Counted from the stretch's first letter, positions 53,665 through 62,877 are shown. The stretch: DNA of 64,000 bases from DASVHS01 sp038244815 (GCA_038244815.1 JBBRTB010000008.1:99848-163847), one strand, 5' to 3'. The notes: generated by a model from the sequence alone, not told the origin. Made by a program: numbers and translations.

Positions 53665-53956
53665 GTAGCTCAGAACTCCCAGGTTTTCGTTCGAACGAAT
53701 GAATGATTCCGCGGGGCGCTGTCAGGCTGTCGGCTGGCCCGCTTCAGGCTAAGGCTGGCGAATATACAGATCGCGTTTTTCACCGTCAAGCAATTCACTC
53801 CCGTCTGAACCACAAAACCTCCCGCCGGTTCGACACACTTTCCGGACGGAAGAAAACCAGAGCACTTTCCATCTTCCCGGTTTGACAGAGGAAAAGAACG
53901 GTTGCAACTACTCCTCTCGCAACGTCACCGAACGTTTTCGGTTTCGGACTCCGTCT
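53665..53956. promoter_or_regulatory. Intergenic region with perfect 14-bp palindrome
   Basis: About 290 bp of lower GC than its neighbours lie upstream of the TPR–TonB–Exb operon and downstream of ribBA. TTCGTTCGAACGAA (53686–53699) is a perfect palindrome 22–35 bp upstream of the TPR gene start. Its position fits an operator that would block transcription of the operon. No gene seen in the rest. Confidence 0.55.
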
Positions 53957-55168
53957 CTACACCAGTTCCAGGATATGTCCCAGTTTCTTCTTCTTGGTCT
54001 CCAGATATTTCTTCGTCGTCGAGGAAGGAGCGATCTCCAGCGGAACACGCTCCACGATCTCCAGACCGAAGCCTTCGATGGCGACGTACTTCGCCGGGTT
54101 GTTGGTCAGCAGCCGGATCCTGCGGACGCCGAGGTCGCGGAGGATCTGCGAGCCCGTGCCGTAGTCGCGGATGTCTGGCGCGAAGCCGAGCTTGGCGTTG
54201 GCCTCGATGGTGTCGTCGCCCCCATCCTGGAGCTCGTACGCCTTGAGCTTATTGATGAGGCCGATGCCGCGCCCTTCCTGCAACAGATAGAGGATCACGC
54301 CCTTCTTCTCCGCCGCGATCAGCTCGAACGCCCTCTCCAGCTGGTCGCCGCAATCGCAGCGGCTGGAGTGGAAAACGTCGCCGGTCAGACAGGATGAGTG
54401 GACGCGCACGAGCACGTTGTCGTTCTCGCCGATCTCGCCCATCACCAGAGCGACGTGCTCCTCCCCGTTGATGTCGCTCTGGTAGGCGTGCACGCGGAAG
54501 TCTCCGTATTTGGTCGGCAGCAGAGGCGAAGCCAGACAGGTCACGTGCTTCTCCGTCTGCATCCGGTACTTGATGATGTCGGCGACGGAGATGATCTTGA
54601 GCCCGTGCCGGACGGCAAACTCGCGGAGATCGGGCAGCCGGGCCATGGTGCCGTCCTCGTTCATGATCTCGCAGATCACCGCCGCCTCGGTCATTCCGGC
54701 AATCATGGCCAGATCGACCGACGCCTCCGTCTGACCGGCGCGTTTGAGCACGCCGCCCTTTTTTGCGCGCAGCGGAAACACGTGGCCGGGCCGCAGGAGA
54801 TCCGCCGGCCGCGTCTTCGGATCGATGGCCACACGCACGGTCTCAGCGCGGTCATGCGCGGAGATCCCCGTGGTCACGCGGCCGCGGGCCTCGATCGATA
54901 CCGTGAACGCCGTACCGTAGTTCGATGTGTTGTTCTCGACCATCAGCGGCAGGTCGAGGTCGCGGCATCGCTCTTCGGTCAGAGCCAGGCAGATCAATCC
55001 CCGCCCGTAGCGGGCCATGAAGTTCACCGCCTCGGGCGTGATCTTTTCGGCGGCGATACAGAGGTCTCCCTCATTCTCGCGGTCCTCGTCGTCGACGATG
55101 ATCACGAGCTCTCCCCGCCGGTACAGCTCCGCGGCTTCCTGCACGGTCGCAAACGAGGTCATGGTCAT
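53957..55168 (-). CDS. ribBA: Bifunctional 3,4-dihydroxy-2-butanone-4-phosphate synthase / GTP cyclohydrolase II
   Basis: The 403-residue enzyme makes both riboflavin ring precursors. The N-terminal RibB half has IVDDEDRENEGDLCIAAE, TGISAHDRAETV and RPGHVFPLRAKKGGVLKRAG. The C-terminal RibA half has VRVHSSCLTGDVF, zinc-binding CDCG (SSRCDCGDQL), LLQEGRGIGL and TNNPAK. No FMN riboswitch is seen, as the start overlaps the GWxTD gene upstream (ATGA). Other rib genes are not in the window. Confidence 0.97.
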   Translation of the reverse strand: MTMTSFATVQEAAELYRRGELVIIVDDEDRENEGDLCIAAEKITPEAVNFMARYGRGLICLALTEERCRDLDLPLMVENNTSNYGTAFTVSIEARGRVTTGISAHDRAETVRVAIDPKTRPADLLRPGHVFPLRAKKGGVLKRAGQTEASVDLAMIAGMTEAAVICEIMNEDGTMARLPDLREFAVRHGLKIISVADIIKYRMQTEKHVTCLASPLLPTKYGDFRVHAYQSDINGEEHVALVMGEIGENDNVLVRVHSSCLTGDVFHSSRCDCGDQLERAFELIAAEKKGVILYLLQEGRGIGLINKLKAYELQDGGDDTIEANAKLGFAPDIRDYGTGSQILRDLGVRRIRLLTNNPAKYVAIEGFGLEIVERVPLEIAPSSTTKKYLETKKKKLGHILELV

Positions 55169-56313
55169 TGCACCCGGAAATCGCCGCCGAGATTGTAGCT
55201 CTCACCCGCGGCGGCACCGGTGACGGTGAGAGAGAGTTTGTAAGCGCCGGGTTCGACATCCGTGAGCGGAAGCACCCCGCGCAGCAGATAGCAGCCCGGC
55301 GACGCCTTGATCGAATCGGGAACGAATTCCTCCGGATCCGTCGAGAAGGTGTCGCCGCTCTCGGCCGTGATCCTGAACTGCACTTTGACCGCGGGAGCGC
55401 CCGGGCTGATTCTGCCGCTGCAGTACTCCGCGGCCCATCCGAGCTCGCCCCCTTTCGGGAACTGCACAAGGCCGGCCACGGAGGCGAACGGATCGACTCC
55501 GCTCTCCGGCTGCAGCTTCATGCTGTCTTTGAGGAAGACCAGGTTGCCCGCCCCGGCCGGTTTCGCCACGACCTGCGGTTCGTCGATGAGGATCTGGGTA
55601 CCCTTGCGCGTCTCCAGGGTCGTCGTCGTCTCGACGTGTTGTGTCGGCACATCCGCGGGTTGCCCGTAGCGCATGCGGGAGGAAGCCCAGTCGGGCACGG
55701 ACGTCAATTCGGGACTGGTGATGTAGTACTTGATAGCGTTTGGAAGGGCCATGGTGAAGTCGGTGCGCTGTGGATCGCGGCGCACACCTTCGCCCACCCT
55801 GTCGTGGATGAACACGACTTCGATCTTCGGCATCCTGAACCGCTGCGCTTCCTGGTACGAGTACTCCCAGTCGTCACGGGCGGCGAGCTGGCGGCCGCCG
55901 GTCGGGTCGTTCGGGTTGATCGCGTCCGAGGTGGCGTACTGCACGCGCGAGCTCTTGCTGGTCTCGTTCGACATCCCCTTCGGAAATCCGAGGAGGATGA
56001 GCACGCGCCCCCGCTCGGACATCGCGCCACGCGTGCGGGCCTCCTTGAAATACCTGTCGGAGTAGGCCACACGCGAATCGAAGTCGGTCCTGTTCTCGTT
56101 CCGGCCGGTGCCGGGCGTCGGATCCCGGCGCGCCCAGAAGAGATCGATGAAGTCGACGGCCTCGTCGTCGGTCTTCACCTGCCTCCACGCCTTCTGCTCG
56201 TCCGAAGTCATCAGCCACTTCGCCGGCCCGCTTCCGAAGTCGCGAGGGCTACTCTGCGCCGCCAGTGGCAGCGCCATCAGGATGAGGAGAAGGGCGATGA
56301 GAGTGGGCTTCAT
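55165..56313 (-). CDS. GWxTD-domain exported protein (1)
   Basis: The 382-residue protein has a signal peptide (LIALLLILMALPLAAQ). The domain begins AKWLMTSDEQKAWRQVKTDD and includes FIDLFWARRDPTPGTGRNEN, typical of the GWxTD family found mainly in Acidobacteriota, Bacteroidota and related groups. ILLGFPKG is the usual GxP block. The C-terminal half is beta-rich and ends GAYKLSLTVTGAA. Function unknown in the literature I recall; probably periplasmic. Confidence 0.88.
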   Translation of the reverse strand: MKPTLIALLLILMALPLAAQSSPRDFGSGPAKWLMTSDEQKAWRQVKTDDEAVDFIDLFWARRDPTPGTGRNENRTDFDSRVAYSDRYFKEARTRGAMSERGRVLILLGFPKGMSNETSKSSRVQYATSDAINPNDPTGGRQLAARDDWEYSYQEAQRFRMPKIEVVFIHDRVGEGVRRDPQRTDFTMALPNAIKYYITSPELTSVPDWASSRMRYGQPADVPTQHVETTTTLETRKGTQILIDEPQVVAKPAGAGNLVFLKDSMKLQPESGVDPFASVAGLVQFPKGGELGWAAEYCSGRISPGAPAVKVQFRITAESGDTFSTDPEEFVPDSIKASPGCYLLRGVLPLTDVEPGAYKLSLTVTGAAAGESYNLGGDFRVQ

Positions 56314-56325
56314 GACATATTTCTA

Positions 56326-56403
56326 GTCGTGGGTCGTGGGTCGCAGGTCGTGGGGGCCGTCTCGCAGTATGAACGAGGCCCCACGACCCACGACCCACGA
56401 CCC
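56326..56403. repeat. GTCGTGG heptamer arms forming a hairpin between two GWxTD genes
   Basis: GTCGTGG, GTCGTGG, GTCGCAG and GTCGTGG (56326–56353) face three CCACGAC units (56381–56401). The arms are complementary over ~20 bp with a ~27-nt loop. The same unit makes a tight hairpin at 59391–59411. Confidence 0.9.
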
Positions 56404-56414
56404 AATTCATTGCA

Positions 56415-58013
56415 TCATTTGGAAGTGGTCGTTGCCGCCGCCGGCGCCGTGGCCGGTCCATTGACGAGCTTGAGTGGCTGCTCCACGGTCCAGCTCTGCT
56501 TCTTGACCTGGTCGAACACCTTGACGCGCATGGTGTAGTCGGCCGGAGGAAGCGGCGTTTTCATATCGCCGAGCGGGATGCTGGCCATGATCGCGTACTG
56601 GCCCGCGCCGGGCGCTCCGGTGAGCGGCAGCGGCGTGGCGTCTGAGATGGGCGCACTGATCGTGCGGCCAGGCTTCCCCTTCGTGCCCGTTCCGACGAGC
56701 TCGAGCTTGACCTGCAGCTTCGGCGAATTCGTCGCCTCATCGATGCCCGGGTTCACCACTTCGATGAAGTAGGTGATCTCGTCCTTGTTCGAGAACACGT
56801 GATCGCCTTTCGGCACGATCTTCACACGGCCAAAGGCATACGGCGCACCGGCCACGGCGGCCGTGTCGGTCTGATGGACATCGCTGGCCAGCACGAGACG
56901 GGAGATGCTTGTCTCGTCCTTGCTCAACCCTTTGATCTCCAGCGCAGTGGACGTCATCACCACCGGCGCGCCGGCCTGGTCGGAGAGCCCGAGGATGGCC
57001 CGGTAGGTGCCGGCCTTCAGGTTGGTCAGCGACTTGTCGAAGTAAAGATCACCGTTCGACGTCGACAGCGTGGCCGGCTCCTCGAAGATGTTCACCGGAT
57101 TACCGCTGGCATCCTCAATCGTGCCGAAGAACGTCGTCACCTGCTCGGCGGTGAGTCCCGCCGACTTGGGGACATAAAGCTGCAGAGGAACAAACGGCTC
57201 ACCGAGCGGCGAGACGAGCTCGGTATACGTCACATCCGCTGTTTTGTAGCGATTCGACTTGGCGGTCTTGAACGACTCCACCGCGTTCTTGAGCGATTCG
57301 GTCTTGTACGCGCCGATCCCGGCAGCGGCCGGTGTGGGTGCAAGCGACGGCAATGCCGCCTGATGCTCGGTCATCGGCACGGTGGCGCGCGGGACTTCGG
57401 TCAGGTTCGGATTGATGACGGTGATGGCGAGATTCCGGTGGGTGAGATCGGCGAGATCCACGCCGCCGCCACGCTGCAACGACCAGGTGTTGTTGCTGAA
57501 CTGATCGGTGAAGGTCACACGCAGCGGTGTGTCGCCGAGGACGGGGCTCTTGCCGGCTTCATAGACCCAGACCTGGGTGGGCGCGGGTTGATCGCTGGTC
57601 ACAGCGGCGGAGCCGGCCGCGCCGGGCATCGCTACTGCCCCGGCACCGCTGCGCTCGACATGAGAAGGAGGTCCGAGGAGAAAAAGAACGCGTCCGCGGT
57701 CGGTGAGCGATCCCTTGCGGCGGCCTTCCCCGAAATGCTCGTCCGCATAGGCCGCCATCTGCTCGAAAGCGGCGCGGTATTCGTTGACAGGAGTTCCTGC
57801 CGAAGGATCGCGGCGGGCCCAGAAAAGATCCTGAAACGCCTTCGCTTCGGCGTCGGTCTTCACCTGGTTCCAAGCCTGCTGTTCCTGCGGCGTCATGATG
57901 TACTGCACGGCGCTTTTGGCCCACTCGCGGTTCTCGGCCGAGAGTTGCGCGAACGCACTCGAGGCCACGATCGCCACGGCGCAGACGATCACGATTCGTT
58001 TCATTGCTTTCAT
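56415..58013 (-). CDS. GWxTD-domain exported protein (2)
   Basis: The 532-residue protein has a signal peptide ending near ASSAFAQ. The N-terminal GWxTD domain includes YIMTPQEQQAWNQVKTDAE, DLFWARRDPSAGTPVNEYR and LFLLGPPSHV. Three to four beta domains follow, with PTQVWVYEAG and VFSNKDEITYFIEVVNPG. It is a longer relative of the downstream GWxTD protein and is encoded on the same strand, the heptamer hairpin lying between them. Confidence 0.87.
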   Translation of the reverse strand: MKAMKRIVIVCAVAIVASSAFAQLSAENREWAKSAVQYIMTPQEQQAWNQVKTDAEAKAFQDLFWARRDPSAGTPVNEYRAAFEQMAAYADEHFGEGRRKGSLTDRGRVLFLLGPPSHVERSGAGAVAMPGAAGSAAVTSDQPAPTQVWVYEAGKSPVLGDTPLRVTFTDQFSNNTWSLQRGGGVDLADLTHRNLAITVINPNLTEVPRATVPMTEHQAALPSLAPTPAAAGIGAYKTESLKNAVESFKTAKSNRYKTADVTYTELVSPLGEPFVPLQLYVPKSAGLTAEQVTTFFGTIEDASGNPVNIFEEPATLSTSNGDLYFDKSLTNLKAGTYRAILGLSDQAGAPVVMTSTALEIKGLSKDETSISRLVLASDVHQTDTAAVAGAPYAFGRVKIVPKGDHVFSNKDEITYFIEVVNPGIDEATNSPKLQVKLELVGTGTKGKPGRTISAPISDATPLPLTGAPGAGQYAIMASIPLGDMKTPLPPADYTMRVKVFDQVKKQSWTVEQPLKLVNGPATAPAAATTTSK

Positions 58014-58087
58014 TCGGTTTCCTCGAAGAAGGATTGTGCGGCTATGTCTCAGAGTCTAACAGCGTTAGCTGACCTCTATTCCCTGCC

Positions 58088-58285
58088 TCAGCCCTGCTGA
58101 TCGAAGCTCTCCATCTCGTCGTAGAGACGATCCATCTCCGCATCGATCTCCTCCTGTTTGAGGATGCCTTTGCGGACGAGAATCGTGGCCAGACTGTGCA
58201 GCAGAATCCCGTTGTCGATGATCATCTGCTCGATCTGCTCATCGTCTTCGTGTTCTTCGTCTTCGTCGCGATCGATTTCGTCCAT
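58088..58285 (-). CDS. Small acidic hypothetical protein
   Basis: The 65-residue protein starts at ATG 58285, after AGGAGAG. An Asp/Glu-rich N-terminus (DEIDRDEDEEHEDDEQIEQM) precedes a helical part (LLHSLATILVRKGILKQEE then IDAEMDRLYDEME). Codons, the ribosome site and helix pattern suggest a real gene. Not recognised; it might be an adaptor or anti-factor. Upstream of the GWxTD gene on the same strand, 74 bp away. Confidence 0.7.
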   Translation of the reverse strand: MDEIDRDEDEEHEDDEQIEQMIIDNGILLHSLATILVRKGILKQEEIDAEMDRLYDEMESFDQQG

Positions 58286-58340
58286 ACCGCTCTCCTTCTG
58301 AGGGTGAGGGTGTATCACAGAATCCGACGGCCGGGGGGCG

Positions 58341-58393
58341 GTTAGCAGGTAGCGGCTAGCGGTAACCGGTAGCCGCTAACCGCTACCCGGTAG
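58341..58393. repeat. GSTAGCG/CTAACCG heptamer array with inverted symmetry
   Basis: Units GTTAGCA, GGTAGCG, GCTAGCG, GTAACCG, GTAGCCG, CTAACCG and CTACCCG run end to end. The left and right halves are complementary. Located 12 bp before the start of the substrate-binding lipoprotein gene, in place of a normal leader. Confidence 0.9.
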
Positions 58394-58404
58394 AATCGCC
58401 GCCG

Positions 58405-59382
58405 ATGAAACGAATCTTCAGTCTGCTGGTCCTTTTCGCGTACGCGTGCTCGCCCGCGCCCGAGAAGCCTGCCGCAACGACGCATATGATGAAGGTGGGA
58501 TTGCTCACACCCGGCTCCATCAACGATCACGGTTGGAACGCCATCGCCTGGGAAGGGCTGCAGCGGATCCACGACCAGCTCGGCGCCGAGATCTCCCATC
58601 AGGAGACGAAGACTCCCGCCGAATTCGAAGAGGGATTCCGCTCGTACGGCGCACAGGGATACGACCTCGCCTTCGGCCACGGCTTCGAGTTTCAGGACGC
58701 GGCGCTCTCCGCGGGGAAGCAGTATCCGAACACGGTCTTCATCACCACGTCGGGGAGCTCGGTGTCGACGAACGTCGCCCCCATGGTCTTCGAGCTCGAG
58801 CAGGCCACCTACCTCCTCGGCGTCATCGCGGCCCATGAGTCGAAGAGCGGAAAAGCAGGTCTGGTTGGCGGGATCAATCTGCCGTCGATCGCATCGACGT
58901 TCCTGGCCTTCAAGGCGGGTGCGCAGTCCGTCAATCCGAAATTCGAAGTCAGAGAGGTTTACACCGGAAACTTCGACGACGTCGGCGCGGCGAAACTGGC
59001 CACGCTGTCGCTGATCAATGCCGGCTGCGACTTCATCTTTCATCAGGCCAACGAAGCCGGGCGCGGCGTGTTCCAGGCCTGTCAGGAGCGTCACGTCCGC
59101 TGCTTCGGGTCGAACAAGAATCAGAACGACCTCGCTCCCGATGTGATCGTGGCCTCGGCCGTGCTCGACGTGCCCGCAGCATTTCTACGCATGGCCACGA
59201 TGGTGCGTGACAAGAAGTTCGTCCCGCGCGTGCAGATGCTCGGGATGAGCGAGGGAATCGTCTCGCTCGTCTGGAACGAGAAGCTGAAAGGGACTCTGTC
59301 GCCGTCGACGGTGTCCGAAGTGGCGCGGCTCGAGGCCGACATCCGAAGCGGAACGCTGCAGGTTCCCCGAGGGACGTTCTAG
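58405..59382 (+). CDS. BMP/PnrA-family ABC transporter substrate-binding lipoprotein
   Basis: The 325-residue protein has lipobox FAYAC (Cys15). VGLLTPGSINDHGWNAIAWEG is the family start, followed by YDLAFGHGFEFQDAA, GKAGLVGGINLP and INAGCDFIFHQANEAGRGV. The family binds purine nucleosides or related ligands. It begins the importer operon with the ATP-binding protein and two permeases. Confidence 0.93.
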   Translation: MKRIFSLLVLFAYACSPAPEKPAATTHMMKVGLLTPGSINDHGWNAIAWEGLQRIHDQLGAEISHQETKTPAEFEEGFRSYGAQGYDLAFGHGFEFQDAALSAGKQYPNTVFITTSGSSVSTNVAPMVFELEQATYLLGVIAAHESKSGKAGLVGGINLPSIASTFLAFKAGAQSVNPKFEVREVYTGNFDDVGAAKLATLSLINAGCDFIFHQANEAGRGVFQACQERHVRCFGSNKNQNDLAPDVIVASAVLDVPAAFLRMATMVRDKKFVPRVQMLGMSEGIVSLVWNEKLKGTLSPSTVSEVARLEADIRSGTLQVPRGTF

Positions 59383-59390
59383 GGAGTCAG

Positions 59391-59411
59391 GGGTCGTGGG
59401 TCCCACGACCC
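59391..59411. repeat. Perfect GTCGTGG-type hairpin upstream of the ATPase gene
   Basis: GGGTCGTGGG, one T, CCCACGACCC: a 10-bp perfect stem between the binding-protein stop and the ATPase start (59417). Same heptamer unit as 56326–56403. It may reduce expression of downstream genes relative to the lipoprotein. Confidence 0.85.
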
Positions 59412-59416
59412 GCGCC

Positions 59417-60673
59417 ATGCTCTCACTCAGAGGCATCACAAAGTCGTTCGGCGCCACGCGCGCCGCGGACGACGTCACCTTCTCCGTCGGCTCCGGTGAG
59501 ATCGTTGGCCTGATCGGCGAGAACGGAGCGGGCAAGACGACGCTGATGCGGATCGTGGCCGGCGAGATGGCCGCGGACAGTGGTGAGATCGTCGCCCCAC
59601 CCCGGATCGGGATGGTCCATCAGCACTTCGCCCTGGTCTCACACTTCTCCATCGCCGAGAACCTGGCGCTCGCCAGCGAGCGCGATTTCCGGTTCGTCTC
59701 ATCGCACAGGCTGGAGCGCGAAGCGGAAACGACGATCCGGGAAAGCGGCATCGACCTGCCGGACGTTTCGCGCCGTGCCTCGGACCTGAGCGTCGGCGAG
59801 CGAGCCAAACTGGAGCTCATCAAGGCCGTGACCTCCGATCCCGAACTGCTGATCCTCGATGAGCCGACCTCCGTACTCACGCCAATCGAGTGCGCGGGCC
59901 TCTTTCGCCTGATGCGCAGGCTTGCGGCAAGCGGCACGACGATCGTCTTCATCTCCCACAAGATCCCGGAAGTGATGGAAGTGGCGGAGCGGCTGGTGGT
60001 GATGCGGCGGGGAGAGGTCGTCGCGGACACGAGCGCGCCAGGGCTGACCGCGGACGAGATCGCTGAAACGATGGTCGGCGGTGTAGATGCCGGCTTCAGC
60101 CGGCAGAGGGAATCGAAGCCGCGCACACCGGCTCCACCGCTGCTGGCCATCGTCGGCGTGGCCGGCAACGGGCAGCGCGAGCTGGCCGAGACTCTCCGCG
60201 GCGCGAACACCGCCTTCATTCCCGAGGATCGCGCGAACGCGCTGATCGCCGAGATGACCATCGCCGAGAACATCGCGCTGCGCAACGGACGACGCGGCGC
60301 GCGTGAACGGGCGGAGCGCCTGATCGAGTCGTATCGCATCAAGGCCACCGGTCCGGGACAGCTCGCCGGGACGCTGTCGGGCGGCAATCAGCAGAAGGTC
60401 GTGCTGGCGCGGGAGCTCGATCGCCGGCCGAAGCTGCTGATCGCGTCCGAACCGACGCGCGGTCTGGACATCGAAGCCACACGATTCGTGCACGAGCAGT
60501 TGCGCAGGGCGGCCGATGACGGAGCGGAAGTTCTCCTGATCACGTCCGACCTCGGCGAGGCGTTCAAGCTCGCCGATGCCATCCAAGTCATCTATCGCGG
60601 CAAGCTCTCGCCGCGCATGAGCCGGGAGGAAGCGGCAACACGCGTGGCGAAGCTGATGGCGGGCATCGCATGA
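59417..60673 (+). CDS. BMP-type (nucleoside-like) ABC importer ATPase, double NBD with shortened second domain
   Basis: The 418-residue protein starts at ATG 59417; an upstream in-frame GTG lies in the hairpin. NBD1 is complete: GENGAGKTTLMRIV, DLSVGERAKLELIKA and LLILDEPTSVLTP. NBD2 keeps GVAGNGQREL (degenerate P-loop), AFIPEDRANAL, LSGGNQQKVVLAREL and SEPTRGLD. About 40–50 residues between its P-loop and IPEDR are missing compared with the YufO/RbsA type. The signature motif of NBD2 can still pair with the P-loop of NBD1. Confidence 0.9.
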   Translation: MLSLRGITKSFGATRAADDVTFSVGSGEIVGLIGENGAGKTTLMRIVAGEMAADSGEIVAPPRIGMVHQHFALVSHFSIAENLALASERDFRFVSSHRLEREAETTIRESGIDLPDVSRRASDLSVGERAKLELIKAVTSDPELLILDEPTSVLTPIECAGLFRLMRRLAASGTTIVFISHKIPEVMEVAERLVVMRRGEVVADTSAPGLTADEIAETMVGGVDAGFSRQRESKPRTPAPPLLAIVGVAGNGQRELAETLRGANTAFIPEDRANALIAEMTIAENIALRNGRRGARERAERLIESYRIKATGPGQLAGTLSGGNQQKVVLARELDRRPKLLIASEPTRGLDIEATRFVHEQLRRAADDGAEVLLITSDLGEAFKLADAIQVIYRGKLSPRMSREEAATRVAKLMAGIA

Positions 60674-61632
60674 AGCGGGCACTCGTCGCCGCAGCCGCAA
60701 GCGCGGCCTCGCTGGCGTTGCTGGCATTCGTTGCCGCCACGTTCGGTCACTCTCCCCTGCTCGTGCTGCGCACGCTGTTCGAAGGCTCCATCGGCTCATC
60801 ATTCGCGATCGAAGGAACGCTGACGAAATCGGTGCCGCTGCTCCTGACGGGCCTCTCGGTCGTCATCGCCTTTCGCGCCGGCGCGTGGAACATCGGTGCG
60901 GAAGGCCAGTTCATTGCCGGCGCCATCGCCGCACTGCTGGCCTCACGCTTCGGAAATGTCGCGGCCATCCTGGCCGCGGCCATCGCCGGCGCGGCCTGGG
61001 CCTCGATCGCTTCGCTCATGCGGCTGTGGAGAAACGCGCCCGAAGTGCTGACGACCATCCTGCTCAACTTCATCGCCATCCACCTGCTGGGCTGGTGCGT
61101 GAACGGTCCGTTGCGCGAAGCGAGCGGACAGTATCCGCAAAGCGATCCCGCCTCGTCGTCGTTGCCGGCCATCGGCAGCGTGTACGTGGGCGTCCCCCTG
61201 TCGATCGTCATCGCCGTCGCCATGTGGTGGCTGCTGTACAGGACGACCGAAGGGTTACGTCTTCGCGCCACGGGGTTCAACGCCGGGGCGGCGCGATACG
61301 CCGGGATCAACACCGGCTGGCAACTGTTCCGGGCCATGGCCATCTCCGGCGCCGTCGCCGGCATCGGCGGCGCCTTCGAGCTTCTCGGGGTCACGCACCG
61401 GTTGTTCGAGCGCTTCGCCGCCGGCTACGGCTACTCCGGCATCGCCGTCGCGCTTCTCGGGCAACTGCATCCACTGGCCAACATCGCCTCGGCGCTTTTT
61501 TTTGCCGCGCTCACGACCGGAGCCGGCGAGCTGCAGCGCTCCGCCGGAATCTCCTCGGCCATCGCCACGCTCGGCCAGGCCATGGCCATCCTCGTGGTGA
61601 TCGCCGTTTCGTGGAGGAGACGAAATGCTTAG
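60670..61632 (+). CDS. BMP-type ABC importer permease (first)
   Basis: The 320-residue protein has about eight hydrophobic segments. FRAGAWNIGAEGQFIAGAIAA and RATGFNAGAARYAGI are family blocks of BPD-transp-2 permeases. ATGA overlap with the ATPase gene; 8-bp overlap with the next permease. Confidence 0.92.
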   Translation: MKRALVAAAASAASLALLAFVAATFGHSPLLVLRTLFEGSIGSSFAIEGTLTKSVPLLLTGLSVVIAFRAGAWNIGAEGQFIAGAIAALLASRFGNVAAILAAAIAGAAWASIASLMRLWRNAPEVLTTILLNFIAIHLLGWCVNGPLREASGQYPQSDPASSSLPAIGSVYVGVPLSIVIAVAMWWLLYRTTEGLRLRATGFNAGAARYAGINTGWQLFRAMAISGAVAGIGGAFELLGVTHRLFERFAAGYGYSGIAVALLGQLHPLANIASALFFAALTTGAGELQRSAGISSAIATLGQAMAILVVIAVSWRRRNA

Positions 61633-62431
61633 CGTCATCGCGCTGGCCGTCGTCGCCTCCACCCCGCTTCTGCTCTGCGTCGAAGGGGAGCTGGTCGTCC
61701 AGCGCAGCGGGATGATCAACCTCGGCGTCGAGGGGATGCTGCTGGCGGCGGCGTTCGGCGCGAGCATCGGCGGGGTTTCCGGCGCCGTTGCGGCGGCAGT
61801 GTTCGTAGCGTTTCTCTTCGGACTGTTCACGATCGTGCTCGATGCCGACCAGATCGTCACCGGCACCGCCCTCAACCTCCTGGTCCTCGGCGGGACGAGC
61901 CTCGCGTATCGGGAGATGCAGTCGCGGACCGCGCAGCCGATCAGGCTCGACCTGATCACGCCGGTGGCGTGGATCGTCGCTCCGATCGTTCTGGCGGTCC
62001 TTCTCTGGTCGACCACGACCGGACTGCGCCTGCGCGCAGCGGGAGAGGATCCGAATGCGATGCGGGCGGCGCGATGGTCGCCGGCGCGCTACCGATGGAT
62101 GGCCCTGGCCATCGAGGCCGTGCTGGTCGGACTGGCCGGAACGCATCTGGCTCTGGCGCAGTCGAACGGATTCGCCGAGAACATGAGCGCGGGCCGCGGA
62201 TTCATCGCCTTGTCCGTGGTGATCTTCGGGCGGTGGTCGGTGCGCGGCAGCATCGCCGGAACAGCGCTCTTCGGCATCGCCGCAGCCCTGCAGTACGCGC
62301 TGCAGGCCGCGAATCAGGGCATCGCGTTTCATCTGCTGCTGGCGACGCCGTACGTCGTGACGCTGCTGATCCTCTGCGGCGTGACGGGCCGCGTGCGCGC
62401 GCCGGAAGCACTGGGCAAGAGCCTGAGGTAG
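61625..62431 (+). CDS. BMP-type ABC importer permease (second)
   Basis: The 268-residue protein has hydrophobic segments and family blocks QRSGMINLGVEGMLLAAAF and RLRAAGEDPNAMRAARWSP. It forms the channel with the first permease. It ends the importer operon; beyond 62432 insertion-sequence debris begins. Confidence 0.92.
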   Translation: MLSVIALAVVASTPLLLCVEGELVVQRSGMINLGVEGMLLAAAFGASIGGVSGAVAAAVFVAFLFGLFTIVLDADQIVTGTALNLLVLGGTSLAYREMQSRTAQPIRLDLITPVAWIVAPIVLAVLLWSTTTGLRLRAAGEDPNAMRAARWSPARYRWMALAIEAVLVGLAGTHLALAQSNGFAENMSAGRGFIALSVVIFGRWSVRGSIAGTALFGIAAALQYALQAANQGIAFHLLLATPYVVTLLILCGVTGRVRAPEALGKSLR

Positions 62432-62877
62432 GTCGGAGCTGATTGCCGAGGTGATGGTCACGCACGCGAGATCAAGACGGTCGAGATCGGGGTCAGCCTT
62501 GCGGACGGCCGACCTGGTGCGGCTCCGGATCGGGACGTTGAAGATCTGCTGCGCCGCGCCGCCCACTTCGGGGGCGGCAAGTGGGACGAGAAGACAGACG
62601 CCTGATCGCTCCAGCGCACCCTCGCCGTGTCGCTTGGCCGGCACCACGCCTGCCACGGTGCCGGAAGAGGCCTTCACCATGATCACCGGTCGATCGCAAA
62701 TGACAGATCTACCGCTGGATCCCTTGCACCACGAGCGCCACGCAAGATCCAAAGCTGGATCGAAGTCCTGCAGCATGATAAGGAGTTGGGCCTCACAGGT
62801 CGTTCCATGAATAAGCCAACCCGGCACCATCCCCTCTACGGCGAAATTCCGCTCGTCGAACACCGAGCCCGCGGAGA
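62432..62877. other. Gap without a confident gene, bordering IS debris
   Basis: A minus-strand frame of ~115 residues across this span (opposite 62440–62790) is hydrophobic in places (CLLVPLAAPEVGGAAQQIF), but matches nothing I know and lacks a clear start. Codon pattern is ambiguous on both strands. Possibly decayed mobile DNA. Confidence 0.5.

Noticed and set aside
62511..62863. Minus-strand frame near the IS debris
   Set aside because: No homology I can name, no start signal, and codon pattern not better than the opposite strand; left as an unassigned gap.
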